Shown: in pieces, positions 26,072 to 34,979 of the stretch | Position numbering within the stretch: position 1 is the first letter of the stretch | Layout of the letters: every line of letters begins with the position of its first letter | Source of the DNA: Tenacibaculum holothuriorum | Lineage (GTDB): Bacteria > Bacteroidota > Bacteroidia > Flavobacteriales > Flavobacteriaceae | DNA length: 64,000 nucleotides | NCBI RefSeq assembly: GCF_002120225.1 | Contig: NZ_LAPZ01000002.1 | Coordinates: 310,001-374,000, forward strand | Direction: 5' to 3' | Program-made: the position numbers and the translations under genes | The notes under the pieces: model-generated | What the model saw: only the letters and a program-made list of their open reading frames with translations | Database searches by the model: none | What the model was told of the DNA's origin: nothing

Positions 26072-28618
26072 ATGAAGAAACTCCTACTCGTTAGTTTTTT
26101 ACTACTTACTAGTTACGTATCCATTGCACAAGTCTTAAAAAAAGGACCTTCAAAATGGATTAACCCTGTTGATTATATTACTGAAACATCGATAACAGAG
26201 GAGCAAATTAATCAAGGTAATTTGCTTTTGCTATATGATGAGCAAATCAACATTAATAGAGAGGAAATTTATTTTCATCTAGCAACAAAAATCACAGATA
26301 ATGTTGGTGTTCAAGCTGCTTCTTCAATACAAATTGATTATGACCCAAGTTACCAAAAACTAATAATTCACTCTTTAAAAATAATTAGAGAGGATGAAGT
26401 TATAGACAAAATTAAAACTTCACATTTTCAAAATATTAGAAGAGAATTAAATGCTGAAAATTACATTTATGATGGTAGCTATACAGCTTTAACTAATTTG
26501 AGCGACGTTAGATCTGGAGACATCGTTGAGTATAGTTATAGTATTAAAGGTTTTAACCCTATTCATCAAGGTAAATTTTCTGCTGTTTTTAATTTAAACT
26601 CAAGTCAACCAATAGGCTTATTATCTCTTAAACTGATTTCAAACAATCCAATAAAAACAAAATTCTTTAATACTAATTCTGAATTAAAAGTTCAGAAACA
26701 CAATGGTAAACATACTTATTCTTATGTTAAAAAAAATGTAGAAAGTTTTCTTCCTGAAAACAATCAGCCTATATGGTATATTAGTTCTGAAATTTTAAAT
26801 GTAAGTACATACAAATCTTGGAAAGAAATAGTTGATTGGGGAGTGAAAAATTTTAATGTAAATTCTTCTTTAAGTCCTTCATTAAAAAAGAAAATTTCAG
26901 AAATTAATTCAGAAAACAAAAGTGAAGGAGAGAAAGTAACAGCTGTTTTAAACTTTGTACAAGATGAAATACGTTACTTAGGCTTAGAAAACGGAATTGG
27001 CGCTTATAAACCTTTTTCTCCAAATAAGGTTTTTAAACAAAGGTATGGAGACTGTAAAGACAAGAGCTTGTTAATGTCTACTATGCTTAATGAATTAGGT
27101 ATTGAAGCATATCCGATGTTAGTTAATACTTATTTAAAATCAAGCATAAAAGATTTTTTACCAGCTACAGAGCATTTTAATCATTGTGTTGTAAAGGTTA
27201 TCGATAAAAACAAAACTCAACTATATTATGACCCTACAATTTCAAATCAAGGAGGAAATCATGAGAATACTCATTTCCCTAATTACAGGCAAGGTTTAGT
27301 ACTAAAACCTGGTAATGATAATTTTGATGATATTACTTCTTATGCTAATAACCTTGTAGAGATTGTAGATAATATCTACATTGATAAAAACGGTAAAGAA
27401 GGTTCTTTAGAAATAACCTCTACTTATTATGGTCATGATGCTAATCTAATTCGAAGCTATTTCAAAAACAACAGCATAAAATCTATTCAAAAGGAATACG
27501 AAAAATACTATTCTAAACATTTTAACGAAGTAAGAAGTACTTCTTTACCTAAATTTACAGACAATATTGAAGAAAACTCTTTAGTAGTTAGAGAAACCTA
27601 TAAAATAGACAACTTATGGAGTTCTACTATTGAAGATGATAAAAAGACAGTTTCTTTTCACCCTTATTCAATTACCGAAATACTAGCAATGCCTTCAAAA
27701 ACCAGTAGAGAAACTCCATTTGCTTTAACCTTTCCTACTGAAAGACATCATACTATTAAAGTTCACTTACCTAAACATTGGAATATTAGTCAAAATAGTT
27801 TTAATATAAATTCCCCGAGCATTTACTACGACCAAGATGTTTTTTATAGTAGAATGAATAAAGTTGTTTCTATCGAACATTCATTAAAAATAAAAAAAGA
27901 TCACGTTGCTGTAGAAGATTTTCATGAATTCTATAATGATTTAAAAGATATTGATAAACAAATAACATATAACTTCATTGTACCCAAAGATGGAGCAAAT
28001 ACATTTAATGAGACTGAGCAAACATCATCAATCGCTTTGAATATTTTAGGCTCATTCATTTTTTTAACAATCCTTGGATTATTCATATTCTTAGCATTTA
28101 AATTATACAATTATAATCCACAACCTAAAATAGAAAAGTATTTTGAGGATAATAAACAAATTGGAGGTTGGCTAATTTTATTGGGAATTGGGCTTTGTTT
28201 AGCCCCTTTAAAAATATTTATTCAAGTTCTATTTGAGGAAAATTATATTACGGGAGGTTGGATAATGTATTTAACCCCTAATGTCTTTCAACAAAACCCT
28301 AGTATTGCATTCATAACATTATTCAGACTCGTCTTAAATACCTTAATGTTCGTTTATGGGCCTTTAGCAATTATATTATTTTTCCAAAGAAGAAGTAGTT
28401 TTCCAAAAGTACATGCTATTTACCTGGGCATTATATTTTGTTCTTCTTTAATAATATATCTAATGGCAATGAGTTTATATAAATATGAATACATGAAGAA
28501 TTATGAAACAAATTTACTTTTAATTTCATTTATCTTTTCAGCTATTGTTATTCCATATTTATTAACCGCAGATAGAGTAAAAGAAACATTTGTAAAAACA
28601 AAAAAAGAGAGGCTTTAA
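26072..28618 (+). CDS. DUF3857 / transglutaminase-like protein with C-terminal DUF2569-like membrane domain
   Basis: 848 residues. Signal peptide (1-19), then a DUF3857 beta-rich domain (about 40-230), then a transglutaminase-like core with the likely triad C328 (RYGDCKDKSLL), H371 (FNHCVV) and D387 (YYDPT). A further beta domain follows, then a transmembrane helix at about 652-678, and a C-terminal block of four or so helices starting IGGWLILLGIGL, which resembles DUF2569. The enzymatic part would sit in the periplasm, anchored in the inner membrane. The activity (crosslinking or protease-like) is inferred from the family only. It is monocistronic; the stop codon lies inside the terminator stem. 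Confidence 0.88.
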   Translation: MKKLLLVSFLLLTSYVSIAQVLKKGPSKWINPVDYITETSITEEQINQGNLLLLYDEQININREEIYFHLATKITDNVGVQAASSIQIDYDPSYQKLIIHSLKIIREDEVIDKIKTSHFQNIRRELNAENYIYDGSYTALTNLSDVRSGDIVEYSYSIKGFNPIHQGKFSAVFNLNSSQPIGLLSLKLISNNPIKTKFFNTNSELKVQKHNGKHTYSYVKKNVESFLPENNQPIWYISSEILNVSTYKSWKEIVDWGVKNFNVNSSLSPSLKKKISEINSENKSEGEKVTAVLNFVQDEIRYLGLENGIGAYKPFSPNKVFKQRYGDCKDKSLLMSTMLNELGIEAYPMLVNTYLKSSIKDFLPATEHFNHCVVKVIDKNKTQLYYDPTISNQGGNHENTHFPNYRQGLVLKPGNDNFDDITSYANNLVEIVDNIYIDKNGKEGSLEITSTYYGHDANLIRSYFKNNSIKSIQKEYEKYYSKHFNEVRSTSLPKFTDNIEENSLVVRETYKIDNLWSSTIEDDKKTVSFHPYSITEILAMPSKTSRETPFALTFPTERHHTIKVHLPKHWNISQNSFNINSPSIYYDQDVFYSRMNKVVSIEHSLKIKKDHVAVEDFHEFYNDLKDIDKQITYNFIVPKDGANTFNETEQTSSIALNILGSFIFLTILGLFIFLAFKLYNYNPQPKIEKYFEDNKQIGGWLILLGIGLCLAPLKIFIQVLFEENYITGGWIMYLTPNVFQQNPSIAFITLFRLVLNTLMFVYGPLAIILFFQRRSSFPKVHAIYLGIIFCSSLIIYLMAMSLYKYEYMKNYETNLLLISFIFSAIVIPYLLTADRVKETFVKTKKERL

Positions 28619-28633
28619 AAGCCTCTCTTTTTT
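28601..28633. terminator. Bidirectional terminator between convergent genes
   Basis: AAAAAAGAGAGGCTTT pairs with AAAGCCTCTCTTTTTT around a very short loop. It serves the DUF3857 gene and the convergent coiled-coil gene ending at 28649. Confidence 0.9.
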
Positions 28634-28648
28634 ATTTTATTTATACTC

Positions 28649-29548
28649 TTATCTCAACTTAACTACTGCGTTTCCAGAATAAACTCCATCTACAAAAGCA
28701 CTAATAGTGTATTTTCCTCGATTAATATCGTCTCTATTTACTAATACAAATGATACTAAACTAATTCTATCATTTCTATAATCTACATTAACAGAATCAC
28801 TATACGTAATATTATCTCCATTTTTTAGATTCATATTTCCTTTTGCAGCGATTACTTGCTTATTTTCATCAAGAATTTGAATGTAAACTTTCTTGTCACC
28901 TGCTTCAGTAACGGGGTTATCTAATAAATCAAAATTAATTTTAAAAGCGTCTGTCCTACTAGATCTTGAAGTTGATGTTAATTTACCACTACTTCTTTCT
29001 TTCATAGCAATAGCTTTTACTGGAGTAGTTTTTATAATACCTGCTACAGCTACTTTAGCTTTTAAATTTTCAGAAGATTCTTCAAGCTCTTTATTTTTTT
29101 CTTCTAACTCTGTATTTAAGTTTTCCTTTTGCTCTATAATTTCTTTTGCTATAGTATTTTCTTGAGCCAGAACTGTGTTTACAGTATTTAAAGAATCTAC
29201 TTTTATAAACAATTTTTTATTTTCTCTTTCTAAACTTGCTATTCGCTTTCTATATCTTCTTATTAAGTTATAGTTGGTTTCTTTTAGGTTTTTTACAGAA
29301 TCTTTTAGCTCCTGCATTTTTACTATTTCTTTTCTTAATCGTTTAGATAGGCTCTTTTTTTGAACCACTACAGTAGTATAGTCTTTTATAATTTCATCTA
29401 ACTCATTTTCTAAATCGGCTTTTTCTTGTTTAAAAACCTCTTTTAACGAAGTATAATCATTAGATTGTTTTACTGTAAAAAACGATAAGAATAGTAATAC
29501 TAAAAGTAATACGAGTAATACAAAGTTTTTAATTTTTGATTTTGACAT
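28649..29548 (-). CDS. Membrane-anchored coiled-coil protein (paralogue B)
   Basis: 299 residues. An N-terminal transmembrane anchor (about 6-26) is followed by a long charged coiled coil (about 35-165) and a beta-rich C-terminal domain (about 185-299) ending in SGNAVVKLR. It shares the motif SGKLTSTSRSSRTDAFKINF with the gene directly upstream and has the same length, so the two are a tandem duplication. They are separated by 27 bp. The family is unknown to me. The architecture suggests a periplasmic coiled-coil spacer with a binding domain. A C-rich leader (CCCCC) lies directly before its ATG. Confidence 0.75.
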   Translation of the reverse strand: MSKSKIKNFVLLVLLLVLLFLSFFTVKQSNDYTSLKEVFKQEKADLENELDEIIKDYTTVVVQKKSLSKRLRKEIVKMQELKDSVKNLKETNYNLIRRYRKRIASLERENKKLFIKVDSLNTVNTVLAQENTIAKEIIEQKENLNTELEEKNKELEESSENLKAKVAVAGIIKTTPVKAIAMKERSSGKLTSTSRSSRTDAFKINFDLLDNPVTEAGDKKVYIQILDENKQVIAAKGNMNLKNGDNITYSDSVNVDYRNDRISLVSFVLVNRDDINRGKYTISAFVDGVYSGNAVVKLR

Positions 29549-29575
29549 AAGGGGGATTTTTGGTTATAATTTAAC

Positions 29576-30475
29576 TTATCTTAATTTAACTTTTACGTAT
29601 CCTGAGTAAACCCTATCTATAAAAACATTTATTATATACTCCCCTTTAGTAATGTTTTTATTATCTACATATATATAGGCTTTAACTTCTAAATTTTTAT
29701 TCTCATAGTTTGTTTGAAACTTTTCACTATAAGAAATAACTTTTCTGTTCTTTAATCTTATTTTTCCTTTTGATTGATGTAATTTTCCTTCTGGATTTAT
29801 TAGCTGAAAATGGACATCTTTTTTCCCTTTTGTGGCTACTTTATTTTCTAACAATTCAAAAGTAACTTCAAATGCTTCAGTTTTACTAGACCTTGAAGTG
29901 CTTGTATATTTACCACTTCTTTTCTTTTTCATTGCCTCAACATCTAAATCAACAGCTTTTAAAATCTCAGCATTAGCAACTCTTGCTTGTAACTCATTTT
30001 TTCTATAAGTTAAAACTTTATTTTTTTTGTTAAGGTTATCATTTAAGTCTTCTTCTTTCTCTAACTCTTCTTTAACCTCAACATTTTCTTCTAACAGCCT
30101 TGAGTTATGATCACTCAAAGAGTCTATTTGAATAAAAAGGGATTTATTTTGTCTTTCTAAATTAACAATTCTCTTACGATAATCAGTAATTAAACTATAA
30201 CTAGAGGATTTTAAGTTTTGAATTGTATCTCTAAGCTTAATAATTTTATTTAGCTCTTCTTTAAGACGAGAGGAAACATTTTCTCTACGAGAAATGGCGT
30301 CTTGATAATCTTTAATAATAACATCTAGCTCTGATTCGAGTTCGTTTTTTTCTACTTCGAATGCTTGTCTTAAATGTGAATAATCTTTGGCATTCTGGTA
30401 AGACAGATAACCTATAATCACAACTAAAACAAGTAAGAAACTTATTAAGCCTTTACTTTTTATACTAGAAATCAT
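29576..30475 (-). CDS. Membrane-anchored coiled-coil protein (paralogue A)
   Basis: 299 residues from ATG 30475; a GTG at 30478 would add one residue. It has the same plan as its downstream paralogue: one N-terminal transmembrane helix (FLLVLVVIIGYLSY), a coiled coil (about 35-170) and a C-terminal beta domain with SGKYTSTSRSSKTEAF at its entrance and GYVKVKLR at the end. It is the first gene of the pair and is preceded by a TTAATAAC...CCCCC leader. The function is unknown. Some pipelines would call such proteins SMC-like because of the coiled coil; that is not justified. Confidence 0.75.
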   Translation of the reverse strand: MISSIKSKGLISFLLVLVVIIGYLSYQNAKDYSHLRQAFEVEKNELESELDVIIKDYQDAISRRENVSSRLKEELNKIIKLRDTIQNLKSSSYSLITDYRKRIVNLERQNKSLFIQIDSLSDHNSRLLEENVEVKEELEKEEDLNDNLNKKNKVLTYRKNELQARVANAEILKAVDLDVEAMKKKRSGKYTSTSRSSKTEAFEVTFELLENKVATKGKKDVHFQLINPEGKLHQSKGKIRLKNRKVISYSEKFQTNYENKNLEVKAYIYVDNKNITKGEYIINVFIDRVYSGYVKVKLR

Positions 30476-30520
30476 CACTAGGGGGTATGATGAGTTATTA
30501 ATTGGTTCGCTGCTAAAATA

Positions 30521-31120
30521 CTATTTTTTAGCACATTTATACACAAATGCTGGCGGAAAATTTAGTGGTTCAAAATCTAACCTTATATTTTCACCAAATA
30601 CTTTCTTTAACTTTTTATAGTATGTTAAACTATATTGGTACTGAATAAAAAGTCCTTTTCTCTTCAATACTTCATGGCTTTTAATAAGAATATTATGTGA
30701 TATGTTTTTAGGAATAATAGTTAAAGGTAAGCTTGATATAATATAATCGGCTTCTTTAAATCCTAATTTATTTAATTCTTCAATAATATCTTCTGCTGAA
30801 GCTTTTATAAGCACTATTTGATCGTGCTTTATTTTTTCTAATTCTTTAAAAAAAGCATCATTAATTTCAAAACAAATTAAAGTAGTTTGAGGCTCTAATC
30901 TTTCTAAAATACTTTTTGTAATAGCTCCATCACCAGGACCTAACTCTACAATAACTTTTGCTTTAGAAAAATTAATATTCTTAAGCATTTTATTTGCTAA
31001 ATATTTAGAACTAGGAACTACAGTTCCTGATGTTTTATAATTCTTTACGGCTTCTTTAAAAAACTTTAATTTTTTATTCAATTTATTGATATAGTGTGTT
31101 TTTCGTATTTTAATGCTCAA
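30521..31120 (-). CDS. SAM-dependent methyltransferase (PmtA/RsmA-like class I)
   Basis: 199 residues. The SAM-binding motif is VIVELGPGDGAITKSIL, and the acidic strand end is CFEIND. The entry TSGTVVPSSKYLANKML and the SSLPLTIIPK motif resemble bacterial phospholipid N-methyltransferases (PmtA type) rather than rRNA dimethylases. It may methylate phosphatidylethanolamine or another lipid; this is inferred. The only plausible start codon is TTG at 31120: the conserved region begins well before the first ATG (codon 48). It is divergent from comF with 13 bp between the starts. Confidence 0.75.
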   Translation of the reverse strand: MSIKIRKTHYINKLNKKLKFFKEAVKNYKTSGTVVPSSKYLANKMLKNINFSKAKVIVELGPGDGAITKSILERLEPQTTLICFEINDAFFKELEKIKHDQIVLIKASAEDIIEELNKLGFKEADYIISSLPLTIIPKNISHNILIKSHEVLKRKGLFIQYQYSLTYYKKLKKVFGENIRLDFEPLNFPPAFVYKCAKK

Positions 31121-31133
31121 ACGCTTTGTAAAT

Positions 31134-31826
31134 ATGCAATTTTTAAAAGACTTTTTGTATTTATTTTTTCCTAAAATATGTATAACATGTCAAGAGAACC
31201 TATTAAGTAACGAGTATATTCTATGTACTATGTGTAAGTACGACTTACCGTTAATTGATAACAATACGCATACCAATAAAAAATTAGCTTCAATTTTCTT
31301 CGGAAAAACAGATATAAATATGGTAAAAAGCTTTTTATACTATAGAAAAGAAGGAAAAGTTCAGCAATTAATTCATCATCTCAAATACAAAAACAGAGAA
31401 GATATCGGTTCTTTTTTAGGAAACTGGTTTGGGCATCAACTAAAAGAACAAAAATTATTCACAAATATTAATTATATAGTTCCTGTACCTCTTCATCCTA
31501 AAAAACTAAAATTACGTGGATACAATCAAGTTACTAAGTTTGGAATTTCTTTATCAAACATTCTTAATATTGAATACAAACCGAATATTTTAATTAGAAC
31601 TTCAATCTCAAAAACCCAAACACTAAAACAACGTTTTGAGCGTTTTTCAAATACTAACACAAAATTCAAACTTACCAATATTCAGTTTTTTGAGAACAAA
31701 CACATTCTTTTAATAGACGATGTAATTACAACTGGTGCTACACTAGAAGCCTGTTGTAACGAACTCTTAAAAACTAAAAATATAACAATTAGTATAGCTA
31801 CTTTGGCTTATACAGAAAAAACATAA
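31134..31826 (+). CDS. ComF family phosphoribosyltransferase-like protein
   Basis: 230 residues from the ATG at 31134; another ATG at 31113 would overlap the divergent methyltransferase start. The N-terminus holds a zinc-ribbon-like Cys set (CITC...CTMC). The C-terminal PRTase fold has VPVPLHPKKLKLRGYNQ and the PRPP loop LLIDDVITTGATLEAC. ComF proteins take part in DNA uptake in competent bacteria, but in many species the role is not shown. The next gene starts 5 bp downstream. Confidence 0.9.
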   Translation: MQFLKDFLYLFFPKICITCQENLLSNEYILCTMCKYDLPLIDNNTHTNKKLASIFFGKTDINMVKSFLYYRKEGKVQQLIHHLKYKNREDIGSFLGNWFGHQLKEQKLFTNINYIVPVPLHPKKLKLRGYNQVTKFGISLSNILNIEYKPNILIRTSISKTQTLKQRFERFSNTNTKFKLTNIQFFENKHILLIDDVITTGATLEACCNELLKTKNITISIATLAYTEKT

Positions 31827-31831
31827 TTTGT

Positions 31832-33490
31832 ATGCGCATATTTAGTACTTTTGATATTGATTTTAAACCTTACTTTGTGAAGTATTTAAAAATAATATCG
31901 GTACTTTTTATAACCTTTCTTATTACAAATTGCGCTAGAAGAGGAAATCCTGATGGAGGTCCTAAAGATGAAACTGCTCCTATAATGGTTACCGCAAAAC
32001 CTCCGTATGAATCTACGGATTTTAAGGATGATAATATTCGTCTATACTTTGATGAATATATTGTTTTAAAAGACTTAACAAAACAACTTGTGGTTTCGCC
32101 CCCGTTAAAAACACCAGCTGTTATAACTCCGCAAGGTACTGCTAGTAAATACATCAATATAAAAATATTAGATACGCTAAAACCAAATACAACTTATACT
32201 TTTAACTTCGGAAATGCAGTACAAGACAATAATGAAAACAATAAAATAGAGAGTTTTAAATATGTCTTTTCTACAGGAAGTTATATTGATTCTTTAAAAA
32301 CTCAAGGAAATGTAAGCGATGCTTACAATAAAAAAACTGACAAAAACATTAATGTAGTTTTATATAGAATTGACAGCACTTTTAACGATTCTATTGTATA
32401 TAAACGTAAGCCAGATTATGTTACAAATACGCTAGATTCTACCGTATTTAAAATTACCAATGTAAAAGAAGGAAAATACCTTGTTGCTGCTTTAAAAGAA
32501 GAGGCTAACGACTTTATGTTTAATAGTAAGACAGATCAAATAGGATTTTTAAAAGACCCTATTACATTACCAAAAGATAGCGTTCTAAAACTTCCTATTC
32601 GTTTTTTTAGAGAAGTTCAGCCCTATAAATTTAGAAGAGGAAAAGAAGTTACTAAAGGAAAAATTGAATTTGGTTTTGAAGGAAAACAAAGCAACATGAA
32701 AGTTCAATTACTTTCTAGGGTTCCTGAAGATTTTAAAGCTTTTTCTGAATTTGAAAAAGACAAAGACACGCTAAACTATTGGTACACTCCTAATAATGTA
32801 AAAGACTCACTAAACTTTATTGTTACTAATGAAAGTTTTATAGATACTGTTACTGTACGTTTAAGAAAAAAGAAAATAGATTCTTTAACGGTAAACTCTA
32901 ACGTATCAAGGACTTTACATTTAAACGATACGTTGTTTTTAAACACAAATAATCCTATTACAAAAATCGACGAATCTAAGTTTTCTTTAATAGATGCTGA
33001 TACTGTTGATGTTCCTTATGAACTCAAAAAACTACATTTTAACAAGCTAGCTTTATTATTTAAAAAACAGCCTAAAAAAGGATATATATTTAAAGTGCTT
33101 CCTAAAGGAATTATCGATTTATACGAAACTACAAACGACACACTTAACTATCGTTTTGCTACGAAGACAACAGAAGATTATGGAAGTATCATTTTAGACA
33201 TTCAAAAAGAAACCAAAGTTCCTATAATCATTGAGCTTTTAGATAAAGACCACGTAGTAAAAACTGTGTACTTAAACTCTTCGAAAAAAGTAGAATTTAA
33301 CCTACTACCACCTAAAGAATACACTGTAAGAGCTATTGTCGATGAGAATGATAATAAAATGTGGGATACAGGAAGTTACTTACAAAAAATTCAACCAGAA
33401 AGAATCGTATATTTTGAAGAACCATTTAAGCTAAGAGCTAACTGGATTCAGAATGAAACCTTTATTATAAAAGATAATCCAGAAGAGTAA
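31832..33490 (+). CDS. Lipoprotein with bacterial Ig-like (Big_5) domain
   Basis: 552 residues. The N-terminus is unusually long before the hydrophobic stretch (ISVLFITFLITNC), whose Cys is a lipobox. A Big_5-type Ig-like domain follows (KDETAPIMVTAKPPYESTDFK then NIRLYFDEYIVLKDL). The middle is beta-rich, and near the end is a DENDNKMWDTGSYLQKIQPE stretch typical of this flavobacterial family. It is probably an outer-membrane lipoprotein. It is tightly linked to comF and closed by a terminator that overlaps its stop. Confidence 0.85.
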   Translation: MRIFSTFDIDFKPYFVKYLKIISVLFITFLITNCARRGNPDGGPKDETAPIMVTAKPPYESTDFKDDNIRLYFDEYIVLKDLTKQLVVSPPLKTPAVITPQGTASKYINIKILDTLKPNTTYTFNFGNAVQDNNENNKIESFKYVFSTGSYIDSLKTQGNVSDAYNKKTDKNINVVLYRIDSTFNDSIVYKRKPDYVTNTLDSTVFKITNVKEGKYLVAALKEEANDFMFNSKTDQIGFLKDPITLPKDSVLKLPIRFFREVQPYKFRRGKEVTKGKIEFGFEGKQSNMKVQLLSRVPEDFKAFSEFEKDKDTLNYWYTPNNVKDSLNFIVTNESFIDTVTVRLRKKKIDSLTVNSNVSRTLHLNDTLFLNTNNPITKIDESKFSLIDADTVDVPYELKKLHFNKLALLFKKQPKKGYIFKVLPKGIIDLYETTNDTLNYRFATKTTEDYGSIILDIQKETKVPIIIELLDKDHVVKTVYLNSSKKVEFNLLPPKEYTVRAIVDENDNKMWDTGSYLQKIQPERIVYFEEPFKLRANWIQNETFIIKDNPEE

Positions 33491-33518
33491 ATTTACCTTC
33501 TGGATTCTTTCTTTTTTA
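33476..33518. terminator. Terminator between convergent genes
   Basis: AATCCAGAAG (33476-33485) pairs with CTTCTGGATT (33497-33506), followed by a T-rich run. The stop codon of the Ig-like lipoprotein gene lies in the loop. Confidence 0.75.
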
Positions 33519-33896
33519 TTTTGAAGCTAAAGAGTTATTAACTACAAAACCTTTTATTTTAACCGTTTTTCTTTCTGTTTTAGCATTAGAAATAATCGTA
33601 AACATCTTAGAGAAACCTCCAACAATATTGGTGTTATACGACACTTTTATTTCTCCTTTTGCACCAGGCATAATTGGTTTTTCGGGTTTCTTAGGCACTG
33701 CACAACCACAAGTAGAAAATACATTTTTTATAATTAAAGGAGCATCCCCAACATTGGTAAATTCAAAAATTTTAATTCCGTCAGAGCCTTTTGCTATTTT
33801 TCCGTAGTTAATATTTTCTGTTTTAAATTTAAATTCTTGTGCGTTTGCAACTGTTACTGCAAAAACTAAACTTAGTAAGGTAATTAGTAATTTCAT
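33516..33896 (-). CDS. DUF1573 domain secreted protein
   Basis: 126 residues. A signal peptide (ending VANAQ) is followed by one DUF1573 domain: FEFTNVGDAPLIIKNVFSTCGCAVPKKPEKPIMPG, with the typical CGC pair, and IKVSYNTN. DUF1573 has an immunoglobulin-like ASH/MSP fold, known for secreted Bacteroidota proteins; the partner is unknown. It follows the thioredoxin-like/TPR gene by 8 bp on the same strand. Confidence 0.9.
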   Translation of the reverse strand: MKLLITLLSLVFAVTVANAQEFKFKTENINYGKIAKGSDGIKIFEFTNVGDAPLIIKNVFSTCGCAVPKKPEKPIMPGAKGEIKVSYNTNIVGGFSKMFTIISNAKTERKTVKIKGFVVNNSLASK

Positions 33897-33904
33897 TGTT
33901 CTAT

Positions 33905-34792
33905 CTATTTAATGTGATTATTTATCTCTTGAAGTGTTTCTAAAATTTCTTTTTTCTTCGGATTTAATGCCAACGCTGTACTATAACTTTGTAAAGCCTT
34001 TTTATACTTTTTTGCTTGATACAAAGCTTCTCCATAACTATCAAAAACATTCCATTTATACGGATACATTTTGGTGTTTAATTGAAAAACAAAAAGAGCT
34101 TTATCTATTTGATTAGATCGAAGTAATTTGTATCCATACGTATTTAATTCTCTGCTTCCTTTTGTATACTCAGCCAAATACGGAATTAACTCTACTTCTT
34201 CTTTTTTAATTTTATCAAGGTTTTTAGCTTTAAACAGAGCGTTTAAATAATGAACAACTGCATAGTTTGGAGCATATTTTTTTCCTTCTATAATTTTAGA
34301 AATATCTCTTTCAAAATCTTGCTTCGGATATTCAACAATTCTCCCAATTTCAGTTCCATCTTTATAAAAAATAAATGTAGGAACTCTATGTACATTTAAT
34401 CCTTTTTCTTCTCCATTTGGTGCTTCTTTATAAGCTTCCTTTGTTTTGTTTACAGCGTAAACTTCTAAATTTTTAGCGTCAAAATTTACCTTATCTAACA
34501 CTTTATAAAACTTAGGTAATTCTCTTTTACTATCACCACACCAACTTCCGTAAAAAACTTTTACAGTATAATCATTCATCTTATTTTTCAGCTTTTTTAC
34601 CACATTCGTGTTAACAGCATAAGCATCGTAATTTTTTTCAAACCATGAGAAGTCTTTATTTTTAAAAGCTTGTTTATTTGTTTTTCCTAAAAGCATTGGT
34701 TTACCTTTAGCGTCAGCTATAATTTTATTTATGTTTTGAGACCATAAACAGCTTGATAACAAGAATAAGACTAACGTAATTTTTGTGTTCAT
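33905..34792 (-). CDS. Secreted thioredoxin-like protein with C-terminal TPR
   Basis: 295 residues. Signal peptide (1-19, LWSQ), then a thioredoxin-like fold (about 65-170) with VKVFYGSWCGDSKRELPKF and a RVPTFIFYKDG cis-proline loop. TPR helices follow at about 215-290 (NVFDSYGEALYQAKKYKKALQSYSTAL). The usual CxxC is CGDS here, so only one active-site cysteine (C85) remains. Simple disulfide oxidation is unlikely, though single-Cys isomerase or binding roles are possible. It heads a two-gene unit with the DUF1573 gene. The LytTR-like repeats lie between it and the divergent sensor kinase. Confidence 0.85.
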   Translation of the reverse strand: MNTKITLVLFLLSSCLWSQNINKIIADAKGKPMLLGKTNKQAFKNKDFSWFEKNYDAYAVNTNVVKKLKNKMNDYTVKVFYGSWCGDSKRELPKFYKVLDKVNFDAKNLEVYAVNKTKEAYKEAPNGEEKGLNVHRVPTFIFYKDGTEIGRIVEYPKQDFERDISKIIEGKKYAPNYAVVHYLNALFKAKNLDKIKKEEVELIPYLAEYTKGSRELNTYGYKLLRSNQIDKALFVFQLNTKMYPYKWNVFDSYGEALYQAKKYKKALQSYSTALALNPKKKEILETLQEINNHIK

Positions 34793-34869
34793 TTTAAGTT
34801 GATTTTTCCTCGAAACTACACAATGAAATACTCCTTAAAAACTTAATTTAACAAGCAATACATAAAACT

Positions 34870-34932
34870 GTATCAACAACATTTTAGCGAGTATCAACTG
34901 CATTTCGTACAGAGAAGAATGCATTTTGTACC
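34870..34932 (+). repeat. Three 21-bp-periodic direct repeats, likely LytTR binding sites
   Basis: Three units of 21 bp start at 34870, 34891 and 34912. GTATCAAC begins units 1 and 2, and TGCATTT[C/T]GTAC closes units 2 and 3 (34899-34910 and 34920-34931). LytTR regulators are known to bind pairs of direct repeats spaced about two helical turns apart. The element lies between a divergent gene and the LytS/LytTR operon, 48 bp before its ATG. Confidence 0.55.
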
Positions 34933-34979
34933 TTTAATTTGATGGAATGTGATTTATTGAGTACTTTCAAATCCGAGAA

